In this document: piece by piece, positions 35,533-44,837 of the stretch
How positions within the stretch are numbered: position 1 is the stretch's first letter
Layout: the number at the start of each line of letters is the position of its first letter
From: Jejuia sp040720935
GTDB lineage: Bacteria > Bacteroidota > Bacteroidia > Flavobacteriales > Flavobacteriaceae
NCBI RefSeq assembly: GCF_040720935.1
Contig: NZ_JBFDAE010000005.1
Location: 186,001 to 250,000, forward strand
Length of the DNA: 64,000 nucleotides
Reading direction: 5' to 3'
Program-made: the position numbers and the translations under genes
The notes under the pieces: model-generated
The model's input: the letters and a program-made list of their open reading frames with translations, nothing else
What the model was told of the DNA's origin: nothing
Databases searched by the model: none

Positions 35533-36438
35533 TTAGCCATTAATAGCTTCAACAGTTTCTACTTTACCTGGAAGCATCTGTTTTAGCATATTTTCAATAC
35601 CGTTTTTTAAAGTGAACGTAGATGACGGGCAACCACTACAAGCTCCTTGAAGCATGACGCTCACACTTTTTGCATCCGCGTTGTATTCTATAAATTGAAT
35701 GTTTCCACCATCGCTAGCTACGGCAGGTTTTACGTATTCTTCTAAAATATTTACGATTTCTTTTGAAATATCATCTAATGCTTCAAATTTTTGGTCAAGC
35801 TGAGGCGATGTTTTTTGCATGGCTTCTTCGGCTCCTGGAAGCACAACGTCTTTTCCTTCTTCAAGAAATTTTCTAATGAATTCTCGTAGTTCAATGGTAA
35901 TCTCTTGCCATTCGACCCTATCATACTTAGTGACAGACACATAATTCTCTTCAATAAATACACTTTTTACGAATGGGAAATGAAACAACTCGGTTGCTAA
36001 AGGCGATAACTTTGCATCATCTATAGACGTAAATTCAAAAACAGATGTTGCAATTTTTTTATTAGAAACAAACTTCATCACCGAAGGGTTTGGAGTACTT
36101 TCTGCATACACCGTAACGGGCGTTTTCTTTATGGCAACTGCGTCTTCTTCCATGACAATTCCGCCATCGTTTAAGTAAGCTTCAATTTGTTCTGCTACTT
36201 CATCTTGTACGTCATTCCATTCTACAATATCATAACGTTCTACGGCAATAAAATTACCGGAGATATATACCTTTTTTACAAAAGGCAAATAAAACAATTG
36301 TTGGACTAGAGGAGATGATTTTGCTTCATCTATATTGTTGAATTCAAAACTCTGATGCTTTGTAATGAATTGATTGAGCTCAAATTTTACGATGGCATTG
36401 TTGGTTGTTTCCTGTACTGAAACCTTGAAATTACTCAT
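35533..36438 (-). CDS. Nfu-type iron-sulfur cluster carrier with duplicated N-terminal domain
   Basis: The 301-residue protein has two related N-terminal Nfu_N domains (about 1-95 and 108-200). Each contains SPL, then FYLPFVKKVY or FHFPFVKSVF and a tyrosine/valine-glutamate-tryptophan stretch (YDIVEW, YDRVEW). Only the second keeps the classic STPNPSVMKF start. The C-terminal NifU domain binds the cluster through GACSGCPSS (C267, C270). It carries Fe-S clusters to apoproteins. No scaffold or desulfurase genes are nearby. The promoter region lies in the 138 bases shared with the divergent porP-like gene. Confidence 0.92.
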   Translation of the reverse strand: MSNFKVSVQETTNNAIVKFELNQFITKHQSFEFNNIDEAKSSPLVQQLFYLPFVKKVYISGNFIAVERYDIVEWNDVQDEVAEQIEAYLNDGGIVMEEDAVAIKKTPVTVYAESTPNPSVMKFVSNKKIATSVFEFTSIDDAKLSPLATELFHFPFVKSVFIEENYVSVTKYDRVEWQEITIELREFIRKFLEEGKDVVLPGAEEAMQKTSPQLDQKFEALDDISKEIVNILEEYVKPAVASDGGNIQFIEYNADAKSVSVMLQGACSGCPSSTFTLKNGIENMLKQMLPGKVETVEAING

Positions 36439-36576
36439 TTTAGCTAATTTTTAGCAAAAATACTAAAAGAAAACCTAGATATCCATATATTTGAGTTTAG
36501 TTAAGCGTTTAATATATGTAATTTTTTTGCTAAAGAAGCGTTAACTAGAAACCAGTTTACCTAGATATTACAACCT

Positions 36577-37587
36577 ATGAAATTGAAATATACTTTATTA
36601 TTAATGATTGGAATATTATGTGTTCCAGACTTTAATGCCCAAGAAGGGCTTCCTATATACACCGATTATTTAACCGATAATTATTATTTAATCCATCCGT
36701 CTATGGCTGGTGCTGCCAATTGCGCAAAGGTGCGGATGACGGGGAGACAACAATGGTTTGGACACGAAGATGCGCCAAAATTATTAACGTTAAGTATAAA
36801 CGGACGTATAGGTGATTCGCAATCTGGTATAGGAGCGATTTTATATGCCGATAAAAATGGTTATCATTCTCAGAAAGGTGCGTACTTTACGTATGCGCAT
36901 CATTTAATGTTTTCAAGAAGTGAGGTAGATTTAAATATGTTGTCCTTTGGGTTAAGTGCTGGTTTTATACAATATCAACTGGATGAAACAACATTTCCTT
37001 CTGATGGTCCAGATCCTGGTATTGATGGTATAGTCCAAAACGCCACCTATCCAAATATTGATTTTGGATTTTCATACCATTATTTAGATTTTTATGCACA
37101 TGCTACCGTTAAAAATATTCTTAAAAACGATGGTATCAATACCGATATAAATCCTGAAATTAGAACCGACAACCTAAGAAGGTACTTATTGTCTGCGGGT
37201 GGGGTTTTTGGGAAATTTGGTAGCGAATGGACCTACGAACCCTCTATTATGTTTCAGTACAGAGATGGGACAAAGGAATCTATTGTAGATTTTAATGCGA
37301 AGGTTTATAAACAAATGGAGTTTGGTAAACTTTGGGGAGGGTTGTCTTACCGTCAAAGTTTAGATGGTGCGCAATTTTTGAATGGTTCTAATGTTCAGAG
37401 CCAGAAACTTCAGCAAATTACGCCAATTATTGGGGTTAATTATAATCAATTGATGTTTGCATATACTTATACCTATCAGACAAATGAAGTGGTTTTTACT
37501 AGTGGCGGATTCCACCAAATAACTTTAGGATATAACTTTAACTGTAGAAGAGAGCGATATCATTGTAACTGTCCTGCGGTTAATTAG
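36577..37587 (+). CDS. PorP/SprF family outer-membrane protein (type IX secretion)
   Basis: The 336-residue outer-membrane beta-barrel has a signal peptide (about 1-22, ending PDFNAQE). The family start follows: LPIYTDYLTDNYYLIHPSMAGA. PorP/SprF proteins assist secretion or surface anchoring of T9SS substrates, and genomes carry many paralogues usually paired with cargo genes. No cargo gene is adjacent here, so the partner is unknown. The C-terminus is unusual for a barrel: after LGYNFN come CRRERYHCNCPAVN with three cysteines. Confidence 0.92.
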   Translation: MKLKYTLLLMIGILCVPDFNAQEGLPIYTDYLTDNYYLIHPSMAGAANCAKVRMTGRQQWFGHEDAPKLLTLSINGRIGDSQSGIGAILYADKNGYHSQKGAYFTYAHHLMFSRSEVDLNMLSFGLSAGFIQYQLDETTFPSDGPDPGIDGIVQNATYPNIDFGFSYHYLDFYAHATVKNILKNDGINTDINPEIRTDNLRRYLLSAGGVFGKFGSEWTYEPSIMFQYRDGTKESIVDFNAKVYKQMEFGKLWGGLSYRQSLDGAQFLNGSNVQSQKLQQITPIIGVNYNQLMFAYTYTYQTNEVVFTSGGFHQITLGYNFNCRRERYHCNCPAVN

Positions 37588-37599
37588 GAATAGATTTTG

Positions 37600-37685
37600 T
37601 CATTTCGAACGCAGTGAAGCAATCCCTAACAACAAAAGGTCTAAACATTCAACAGGTTACTTCGTCGTGCCTCCTCGTAATGACG
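37600..37685. repeat. Large inverted repeat (CGTCATT family) between convergent genes
   Basis: TTGTCATTTCGAACGCAGTGAAGCAATCC at the left and ACTTCGTCGTGCCTCCTCGTAATGACG at the right are partly complementary (GTCATT/AATGAC at the ends, then weaker). Similar elements are frequent in Bacteroidota intergenic DNA. It may end transcription of both convergent genes. Confidence 0.55.
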
Positions 37686-37691
37686 CCTGTT

Positions 37692-38846
37692 TCACCAAGT
37701 ATATTTTTTCTTTTTAGCCTGGGTTTTTATGGCTTTTGTCAGGGCATTTTCCAATCCATTTGAAGTTGCCTTTTTCTTTTCAGAAATATAGGCTTTTCGT
37801 TTTGCATTTAAATCTTGTATTTGCTTTTGAATAACTTTACGTTCTGTTTGCTTTTTAGTGACATATGCTTTTATTTCCGTAGTGTTTTTGCCTTTTAGCT
37901 CATCAGGTAATGCTTCTTTATCTAAATCTTCAACTGCTACTTCTTCGGTTTCAACAGCATCCACTAAATCCCACGTAGAATTTTTGTATAAATGTGAACT
38001 TTTACTAACCGTGCGACCAACAGCATTTGCTTTACTATAACCACTTGCATTCGCATCTTGTTCGGCTTGCATTAGTCGCTTTTCTTTACCTCTTTGTCCA
38101 TAAGCTACATACGTTTTATTCAACTTTATATTGAGTTGTAAAATTTGATCATCATAAGGCGAGGCAACATGGACGGTAGCTTTATTGTGGTTTATAGCCA
38201 TATAATCGCCATGGGTTAAAGCAGCACCATCTTTCCAATACGTAGAAATTCCTTGATTGTAATCGCCGCAAAAAATGGTGTTTACAGTCACGTCTTTTTC
38301 CTTCGCATTCGCAGAAGCATCTTTATAACTCACTCTTCCTTGCGTAAAGGGCTCGTTACCGGCGATAAAAATCAATTTTAAATCATCGGCATTTTTACCC
38401 CAATTTAATTGGTTTAATGAGGTTTGAATAACTTGCCCGCAGTACTCATTACCACCATTTGTGGTCAAAGAGAATAACTCTTTAGAAATTTCATCTAAAT
38501 CATCACTAAAGGCTAAAACTTGTTTTATGTAGCCTTCATCAGCATTCAATCTGTCGTTTCCATATTCGTATAAAGCAATTTGTAAATTGGGTTTTTGAGT
38601 ACCACATTTTGCATAAGACAATTCATTTACAATTTCCCAAAGTTGCGCTTTTGCTTGGTCTATTAATCCGTCCATGCTATTGCTAGTATCCAACAATAAG
38701 GCGACTTTTATAAATTGTTTGTTGGGCTCTGGATGCGTAATTTCTGTGCTATTTAAGGCAATATTTTGGGTTTTGTTGTTTGCGTTACAGGCTGTAAAGC
38801 TTAAAATTGAAATGAATAATGCGAGTAATTTGATTTGAGTTTTCAT
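37692..38846 (-). CDS. VWA-domain lipoprotein
   Basis: From ATG at 38846 the protein has 384 residues with a lipoprotein signal ending SFTAC. An upstream in-frame ATG at 38888 would add 14 residues that spoil the signal. The von Willebrand A domain (about 50-220) begins KVALLLDTSNSMDG, a complete MIDAS motif (DxSxS). The C-terminal part is a lysine/glutamine-rich coiled coil, ending TQAKKKKYTW. The role is unknown; such domains bind proteins or metal ions on the cell surface. It is convergent with the porP-like gene. Confidence 0.85.
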   Translation of the reverse strand: MKTQIKLLALFISILSFTACNANNKTQNIALNSTEITHPEPNKQFIKVALLLDTSNSMDGLIDQAKAQLWEIVNELSYAKCGTQKPNLQIALYEYGNDRLNADEGYIKQVLAFSDDLDEISKELFSLTTNGGNEYCGQVIQTSLNQLNWGKNADDLKLIFIAGNEPFTQGRVSYKDASANAKEKDVTVNTIFCGDYNQGISTYWKDGAALTHGDYMAINHNKATVHVASPYDDQILQLNIKLNKTYVAYGQRGKEKRLMQAEQDANASGYSKANAVGRTVSKSSHLYKNSTWDLVDAVETEEVAVEDLDKEALPDELKGKNTTEIKAYVTKKQTERKVIQKQIQDLNAKRKAYISEKKKATSNGLENALTKAIKTQAKKKKYTW

Positions 38847-39056
38847 AATAAAAATGTTTTTTGATTCATACCGTAAATCTATCATCAAAGTATTTCATAA
38901 AAAAAGCAGAATGAGCAACGGTGTCATTTCAATGAGTGAATGCAGGTATTGAATGTGTAAAGAAGGAGAATTGTGAAGTAAAAGTGAAGATTCTTCACTT
39001 TTACGATTTTAATATACCAACGAAAGTGCGTAAGTTTAGCTGTTATAAAAAAGTAA

Positions 39057-41225
39057 ATGAAATTATATTTTGAATACATATTGTTTATATGTCTTATGTT
39101 TAGTGGCTTTGTGCTGCAAGCGCAGGATTATAAAAGTTCTAAAGAAGGACCAAAGTTTACGGTAAGAGGCTCAGTTATTGAACAAGATACCCGAGACCCA
39201 ATTTCTAATGTTAATGTTGAAGTCAATGGTGGCTCTTACACAACTACAGATATGTTCGGCGAATTTAGAATTCAAGCTAGAAAGGGCGATGAATTAACCA
39301 TTAGGCACAAAGATTTTGAAACGGTTTATTATATCATTAAAAGTAATGAACGAATTACTGTAGAAGTTGAACCTAGCGAGCAGGAAAAATTTATCAGTAA
39401 GCGTTCAAAAAAAGCCAAAGAACCCCAATTTAATTGGTTTATCGATTCCGCTGAGACCTATCTTAAAAAGGATGCAAAAAAGAGCATTCAATTTATAGCC
39501 GAAGCTTTAGAGTTAAGCAATTCCAAAAAGGAAAATGCAGAAGCCTATGAGGTTTTGGGTGACATTTATAGGCATTGGAAACAACCAGATTTGGCGGTTT
39601 CAAATTATAGGAACAGCTTAACCAATGCGAGCACAAACGAAGTCAAATTAAAATTAGCGCAAGCCTACAAGCAAAACAAAAATTACCAGGAAAGTATCCA
39701 GGAATATCATGGGATGAATAGACGAGAACTTTCAAATTATCAAATGGTAATGCTTTATGAAGGTTTGGGGGATGTGTATCAAATCATCAATCAATATGAT
39801 GCTGCTGTTAAAGCGTATCAAGAAGGTTTAAAAACAGCGCAAAAGCACTTGATTACACCTAAAATAACCGATTTAAATTCTAAAATAGCTCAAGCTTTAA
39901 GTAGCAAAGGGGAATTAGCTGAAGCTGAAGAATATTTTGATAAATCTTTAAAACTTGCCAATACCCAGAATAAAAGGCGCGCATTAGAAGAAAAGGACAA
40001 AGTTGCCGACTTTAAAAATAGTAACAATCTATATTCCAAAGAAATTGAATTGCGTAAACAAGCCCTAGAAGATATTAGTGATATTGAAAATGATTCTATT
40101 TTAGACAATGAAAGCGCATTGACTTCGCAGCGACAAAATTATAAAATTGGGAAGGCATATGCACAACAAAACGACTATGGAAATGCGATTACATATTTAG
40201 AAAAAAGTATTGAGGAAGCCGATACCAGAGAAGATTTAATAGTGAAGAAGGATGCCACCAGAAGACTATCTGAGGTTTATGAAACAACGGGGGATTTTAA
40301 TAAAGCACTTTCTGCATATCAGGATTATGTTGATGTTGTAGATAAATTGTACAGAAAAAAAGAACAAGAAATCTCCCAAGCCACTCGGTTTAGTAAAGAT
40401 TTAGTCGCAAAACAAAATAGGATTACAAGTTTGGAGAGTGATAGAGAGCTCTCGGAAAGCAATTATTTATTGACTATTGAGCAATCCAAACGTCAAAAAA
40501 TAATTATATATTCTTTAATTGGTGGTGTTTTTCTTTTATTGCTTACCGCATTTTTAATGTTTAAATACATCAAGCAACAACGGTTGGCGAATAATTTATT
40601 GGCTTTAAAATCGCTGCGCAGTCAAATGAATCCGCATTTTATATTCAATGCATTAAACTCAGTAAATAGTTTTATTGCTTCCAGTGATGAACGTGCCGCA
40701 AATAAGTATTTAACAGATTTCTCTAAACTCATGCGTGCGGTTTTAGAAAATAGCGAAGAAGATTTTATTCCGTTGGAAAAAGAAATAGAATTACTCCAAT
40801 TATACACCCAATTAGAGCATTTCAGATTTCAAGATAAATTCGACTACACCATAAATGTAGATGAAAAAATTAATATTGACGACTTTGTAATTCCGCCAAT
40901 GCTATTACAACCTTATATTGAAAATGCAGTATGGCATGGGTTACGTTACAAAAAAGAAAAAGGGCAATTAAGCATTGATATAGTTCAAGAACGCGACCAT
41001 GAAATAAGAATTACGATTAGCGATAATGGCATAGGACGAAAAAAATCAAAAGCCTTAAAAACAGAACACCAACAAAAACAAAACTCAAAAGGGATGGGTA
41101 ATATTAAAAAGCGTGTGTCTATTTTAAACAATATGTACAAAGATAAGGTTGATGTGTTTGTGGATGATTTTCAAGATGAAGAAGATAGAGGGACAAAAGT
41201 AGTAGTAACGTTGAAGAAGGATTAA
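39057..41225 (+). CDS. Sensor histidine kinase (LytS type) with carboxypeptidase-like and TPR sensor region
   Basis: The 722-residue protein has domains in this order: signal peptide (1-23, ending VLQAQ); a CarboxypepD_reg-like beta-sandwich (about 33-105, from FTVRGSVIEQD); TPR-like helical repeats (about 130-440); a coiled stretch; a membrane helix at about 481-505; and a His_kinase domain with the phospho-acceptor in SQMNPHFIFNALN (H527). The ATPase N and G boxes are PYIENAVWHG, DNGIGRKKS and KGMGNIKKR. The sensor part is periplasmic. Its partner regulator is encoded 79 bases downstream. The signal is unknown. Confidence 0.93.
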   Translation: MKLYFEYILFICLMFSGFVLQAQDYKSSKEGPKFTVRGSVIEQDTRDPISNVNVEVNGGSYTTTDMFGEFRIQARKGDELTIRHKDFETVYYIIKSNERITVEVEPSEQEKFISKRSKKAKEPQFNWFIDSAETYLKKDAKKSIQFIAEALELSNSKKENAEAYEVLGDIYRHWKQPDLAVSNYRNSLTNASTNEVKLKLAQAYKQNKNYQESIQEYHGMNRRELSNYQMVMLYEGLGDVYQIINQYDAAVKAYQEGLKTAQKHLITPKITDLNSKIAQALSSKGELAEAEEYFDKSLKLANTQNKRRALEEKDKVADFKNSNNLYSKEIELRKQALEDISDIENDSILDNESALTSQRQNYKIGKAYAQQNDYGNAITYLEKSIEEADTREDLIVKKDATRRLSEVYETTGDFNKALSAYQDYVDVVDKLYRKKEQEISQATRFSKDLVAKQNRITSLESDRELSESNYLLTIEQSKRQKIIIYSLIGGVFLLLLTAFLMFKYIKQQRLANNLLALKSLRSQMNPHFIFNALNSVNSFIASSDERAANKYLTDFSKLMRAVLENSEEDFIPLEKEIELLQLYTQLEHFRFQDKFDYTINVDEKINIDDFVIPPMLLQPYIENAVWHGLRYKKEKGQLSIDIVQERDHEIRITISDNGIGRKKSKALKTEHQQKQNSKGMGNIKKRVSILNNMYKDKVDVFVDDFQDEEDRGTKVVVTLKKD

Positions 41226-41304
41226 AAAAAGCTTCCCTAGCCGCCATGGGAGGGGATTCTTACTCTTGTGAAAATAAAAATAAAAAATAATTAATGATAC
41301 TGTG

Positions 41305-42039
41305 ATGAAGCTAACAGCAATAATAGTAGAAGACGAAGAAACCAGCAGACAGATTTTAAAAAATTACTTGCAAAAATATTGTCCAAATGTTAATGTTATA
41401 GGAGAAGCTGCAAATGTTGACGAAGCTTTGGTGTTAATACGAAATAACGATTTAGATCTCGTGTTTTTAGATGTGGAAATGCCGTATGGAAATGCCTTCG
41501 ATTTATTGGAAAAAGTAGGCGATGTAGATTTTGAAACTATTTTTGTAACTGCTTATAATCATTATGCCATAGAAGCATTAAATGCACATGCTTCTTACTA
41601 TTTGATGAAACCAATTTCTATAGATGAATTGATAAAAGCAGTAGATTACGTAACCGAAATAAAAACCAAGGAAAATGCATTACAAGATGAGGTACTAGTA
41701 CCTAAAATAGCGACAATAAATGGTAAAATTACCATCCCACAACAAAGCGGGTTCGAGGTGTTGAACACCGCCGATATTTTATATTGTAAAGCCGATGACA
41801 ATTACACCGAAATCTATCTCAACAATAACAAACGGAAAATAGTAAGTAAAACTTTAAAGTATTTTGAAGAAGCTTTAAGAGATTCAAGTTTTGCACGTGT
41901 GCATAAATCTTATCTTGTAAACGTAAATGAAGTGGTAAAATACCAAAAAGGTAAAGGAGGAAGTGTTGTTTTGAGTAATGGAAAAGAGGTTGTAGTTTCG
42001 GCTTCAAAGAAATCTGGGTTGTTGTCTTATTTCAAGTGA
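41305..42039 (+). CDS. LytTR-family response regulator
   Basis: The 244-residue regulator starts from ATG 41305, preferred over GTG 41302. The receiver domain (1-120) has DEE near residue 10, the phospho-acceptor D56 in VFLDVEMP, and the conserved T and K in FVTAYNHYA and YLMKPI. The LytTR DNA-binding domain (about 145-244) shows ILYCKADDNYTEIY and FARVHKSYLVN. It is the partner of the histidine kinase upstream. Targets are unknown. The gene ends in a strong hairpin with a T run. Confidence 0.95.
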   Translation: MKLTAIIVEDEETSRQILKNYLQKYCPNVNVIGEAANVDEALVLIRNNDLDLVFLDVEMPYGNAFDLLEKVGDVDFETIFVTAYNHYAIEALNAHASYYLMKPISIDELIKAVDYVTEIKTKENALQDEVLVPKIATINGKITIPQQSGFEVLNTADILYCKADDNYTEIYLNNNKRKIVSKTLKYFEEALRDSSFARVHKSYLVNVNEVVKYQKGKGGSVVLSNGKEVVVSASKKSGLLSYFK

Positions 42040-42049
42040 TTTTTTTGTC

Positions 42050-42075
42050 ATTCCCGCGAAGGCGGGAATCTTTTT
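42050..42075 (+). terminator. Terminator after the LytTR regulator, built from a dispersed hairpin
   Basis: ATTCCCGC (42050-42057) and GCGGGAAT (42062-42069) form a perfect 8-bp stem with a GAAG loop, followed by CTTTTT. It has the TGTCATT...AATCT frame. Confidence 0.75.
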
Positions 42076-42100
42076 AAATTAACTAAATTTATACAATGAG

Positions 42101-42120
42101 ATTCCCTTCTTCAAGGGAAT
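42101..42120. repeat. Dispersed hairpin (ATTCCCTT-CTTC-AAGGGAAT)
   Basis: Perfect 8-bp stem 18 bases before the gamma carbonic anhydrase gene. It could shape the 5' end of that transcript. Confidence 0.5.
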
Positions 42121-42137
42121 GAAAAAAGGAATAAAAT

Positions 42138-42653
42138 ATGCCAGTAATAATACCAGTAAGAGGAAAAACCCCCATCATCCCAGAAGATTGTTTCATTGCC
42201 GAAAACGCCACGATAGTTGGAGAGGTCACCATGGGAAATCAATGTAGTGTTTGGTTTAGTGCCGTAGTTCGTGGTGATGTAAACTTTATAAAAATGGGTA
42301 ACAAAGTAAACGTTCAGGATGGTGCCGTTATACATGCCACATACAAAACTGCGCCAACAACCATAGGTAATAATGTCTCAATTGGGCATAATGCATTGGT
42401 TCATGGCTGCACTATTCACGATAATGTTTTGGTGGGTATGGGCAGTATCATTATGGATGGTTGCATTATAGAAAGTAACAGTATCATTGCCGCGGGTGCC
42501 GTGGTTACAAAAAATACGATAGTAAAGGCAGGAAGTATTTTTGCAGGCGTACCCGCTAAAAAGGTAAAAGATGTAAGTGAAGAGTTAATTTCAGGGGAAA
42601 TTAATCGCATTGCCGATAATTATATCAAATATTCTAGTTGGTTTAAGGAGTGA
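42138..42653 (+). CDS. Gamma carbonic anhydrase family protein (YrdA/PaaY-like)
   Basis: The 171-residue left-handed beta-helix protein is built from hexapeptide repeats. Zinc-ligand histidines are visible in AVIHATY, SIGHNALVHGC. Typical pieces are NATIVGEV, SVWFSAVVRGD and GVPAKKVKDVS. The family holds active gamma carbonic anhydrases and inactive trimers; the three histidines argue that zinc is bound. The start ATG 42138 gives the full N-terminus (MPVIIPVRGKTP). Confidence 0.92.
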   Translation: MPVIIPVRGKTPIIPEDCFIAENATIVGEVTMGNQCSVWFSAVVRGDVNFIKMGNKVNVQDGAVIHATYKTAPTTIGNNVSIGHNALVHGCTIHDNVLVGMGSIIMDGCIIESNSIIAAGAVVTKNTIVKAGSIFAGVPAKKVKDVSEELISGEINRIADNYIKYSSWFKE

Positions 42654-42659
42654 CTTGTC

Positions 42660-42681
42660 ATTCTGAACTTGTTTTCAGAAT
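42660..42681. repeat. Dispersed hairpin (TGTC-ATTCTGAA...TTCAGAAT-CT)
   Basis: Same stem as 24110-24130, located directly after the gamma carbonic anhydrase gene. Confidence 0.5.
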
Positions 42682-42689
42682 CTTATCAA

Positions 42690-42843
42690 GAGTTTCTAAT
42701 AGTTGGGCGTTACCACAAGGGCAGGTCTTTTTTAAGCGTCAATGTAGGACGAAGGACGTGGCTATCTGTTAAATACAAGTAGTCAAGATAACTGTTTTTC
42801 TGTTTTCATAAAAAAGGATGCCGCTACAATCCCTAACGCGGGT
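42690..42843 (-). repeat. GCGTTAGGG...CGGCAT element, copy 2 (degraded)
   Basis: On the minus strand it reads GCGTTAGGGATTGTAGCGGCAT (plus-strand 42818-42839), an AT-rich middle, a stretch with GCCC and then GGTAACGCCCAAC. The first block matches copy 1 at 20607-20627 with few changes. Confidence 0.5.
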
Positions 42844-42910
42844 ATGTCTGGATGAGCAGTCTCCAGTTTGCGGTTAGTTTAGTATCCGTATGTTGTGCGT
42901 AAGTTTTATT

Positions 42911-43933
42911 TTATTCGCCTTTCTTTAATTTGAATTTTTGAACCTTGTTGCCTAAAATATCTCCAACATAAATACTTCTTTCATTATCAATTAAAATGTC
43001 GTGATATCTCGAAATTGGGCCATCATAAAATCCAGTTCTTCCAAATTGTAATTGTTGATTTAAGTTCAAATCAAAGCGAAAAATATCAGAACCTTTTACA
43101 ATAGAATCATTAACTGTCATATAATCTATTCCAAACAGATGGTTGTTCTTATTATCAATAGTGACAGAATATAATTGTTCAGTTATTTTATTCTGCCAAA
43201 GAGCAATAAAATTTCCTTTGGCATCAAATTTTTGAATTCTATTGTTTTCTCGGTCAGCCACATAAACATTGGCCTCATTATCTAAATCAATTCCGTGTGG
43301 AATATTAAACTCTCCTTTTTCATTTCCAAACTTGCCCCATTCAAATAAATATTTCCCTTCCTTTGAAAATTTTACTATTCTGCTATTTTCATAACCATCA
43401 CTTATATAAAACGAACCATCTTTTGCAACAGCAATATCTGTAGGTAAATTAAAATGTTCAGCATCATTTCCAGAAACTTTTGCTTCGCCTAAAGTCATCA
43501 GTAAATTTCCATTTGAGTCAAATTTAAAAACTTGATGAAGTCCACAATCGGTAACCCAAATATTATTCTGATTATCAACTTCAAGTCCGTGAGGCATTAT
43601 GAATAAATTCTTTCCCCAAGATTTTATGATTTTTCCAGTTTTAGCATCTATTGTTGATATTGTATTCTTTGTAATCAAGGGTAGGTGAGAAATAGGCATA
43701 GAATCCCATGCTCTTCCAGAACGATGAAAGACAATAATATTCCCGTTAGTATCGAGTCCCAATCCTGTAGGACTGCCTAGAGTGAAACTGTTTGGTAATT
43801 TAGGCCAATCATTAACTAGTTCGTAGTAATCTGAACTAATAGCTTTTTTTGTCTCTTTTTTTTCAGAGTTTCCACATCCTAATATCAGAATCGTTATTAA
43901 CAAGTATAAAAAACTTATTTCTTTATATTTCAT
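42911..43933 (-). CDS. NHL-repeat six-bladed beta-propeller lipoprotein
   Basis: The 340-residue protein has a lipoprotein signal (LLITILILGC, Cys 20). NHL-type blades then repeat the pattern LPTDIAVAKDGSFYISDGYENSRI and HGIDLDNEANVYVADRENNRIQKF. The arrangement resembles the lyase domain of peptidyl-alpha-amidating enzymes, which use such a propeller, but the catalytic identity cannot be claimed here. It probably faces the periplasm or outside. It starts 17 bases after murI and is likely co-transcribed with it. Confidence 0.85.
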   Translation of the reverse strand: MKYKEISFLYLLITILILGCGNSEKKETKKAISSDYYELVNDWPKLPNSFTLGSPTGLGLDTNGNIIVFHRSGRAWDSMPISHLPLITKNTISTIDAKTGKIIKSWGKNLFIMPHGLEVDNQNNIWVTDCGLHQVFKFDSNGNLLMTLGEAKVSGNDAEHFNLPTDIAVAKDGSFYISDGYENSRIVKFSKEGKYLFEWGKFGNEKGEFNIPHGIDLDNEANVYVADRENNRIQKFDAKGNFIALWQNKITEQLYSVTIDNKNNHLFGIDYMTVNDSIVKGSDIFRFDLNLNQQLQFGRTGFYDGPISRYHDILIDNERSIYVGDILGNKVQKFKLKKGE

Positions 43934-43950
43934 AAGCGATATTGGTTCAA

Positions 43951-44730
43951 TTAAAACTCCAGATATTCAACATCAAATTTAGAACCTAAAAGTGTTGCCA
44001 TAACATCCACATTCCCATTGGTAAAAAATTCATTTTTCACTTTTGAAATCGATGTATTCAAGACATTATGTTGTTCTAAAATAGCTTTTGTTTGTCTAGC
44101 AACCGCTTCTCCAGAATCTATGATTTTAACATGATTAGGCAATAATTCTATTAACATCGGAATTAAATAAGGGTAATGTGTACAGCCTAAAACCAAGTAA
44201 TCTATATTCGCAGAAATCATGGGTTTTAAATACTCCGATAAAAGCCCTTTCATTTCATCCGAATGTAATTTTCCACTTTCAATAAGTTCAACGATCCCTT
44301 CGCCGACTTGCTCTACAACCTTAATATGGCTCGCAAACATTCCAGAAGTTTTAGAAAATAAAGCACTTGTCAAAGTGCCCTTAGTGGCTAAAATACCAAC
44401 AGCATTCGTCTTCGTATTTAATGCAGCAGGTTTTATAGCAGGTTCAATTCCAATAAAAGGAACGTCGAAGTTCTTCCTTAGGTAATCAATGGCATTAGTA
44501 GTGGCTGTATTGCAGGCTACAACAATAAGTTTACAGTTTTTACTTAACAGTAATTCTGTGTTTTTAATGCTTAACTCAGTAATTACTTCAGACCCTTTTG
44601 ATCCATAAGGGGCGTTTAAACTATCGGCTAGGTAAATAGTATTTTCATTGGGTAAGAGCTGATGGATCTCTTTCCAAATAGAAGTGCCTCCAACGCCAGA
44701 ATCAAAAATACCAATAGGATTGTTACTCAT
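43951..44730 (-). CDS. murI: Glutamate racemase
   Basis: This enzyme supplies D-glutamate for peptidoglycan. The 259-residue protein has the catalytic cysteine pair C73 (VVACNTATTNA) and C183 (VLGCTHYPYL). It also has the substrate-binding IGIFDSGVGG (D10), SLNAPYG and GIEPAIKPA. Length and motifs are complete. It lies downstream of the envelope gene block but beyond a terminator, so it probably has its own promoter. Confidence 0.96.
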   Translation of the reverse strand: MSNNPIGIFDSGVGGTSIWKEIHQLLPNENTIYLADSLNAPYGSKGSEVITELSIKNTELLLSKNCKLIVVACNTATTNAIDYLRKNFDVPFIGIEPAIKPAALNTKTNAVGILATKGTLTSALFSKTSGMFASHIKVVEQVGEGIVELIESGKLHSDEMKGLLSEYLKPMISANIDYLVLGCTHYPYLIPMLIELLPNHVKIIDSGEAVARQTKAILEQHNVLNTSISKVKNEFFTNGNVDVMATLLGSKFDVEYLEF

Positions 44731-44837
44731 TTATTAAAAAAACTTAGACCTTGCTAAGATATACAAAGAGATCCTGATTTTCATCAGTATAAGTTCAACT
44801 ATTTCATTACGATTAAGTGTAATGAAAGTTTACTACA

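Larger units (their letters stand above)
42654..42910. other. Intergenic stretch between convergent genes
   Basis: It contains a TGTCATT-type hairpin (42660-42681) and a degraded, reverse-oriented copy of the GCGTTAGGG element (42690-42843). No coding potential was seen. Confidence 0.5.
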
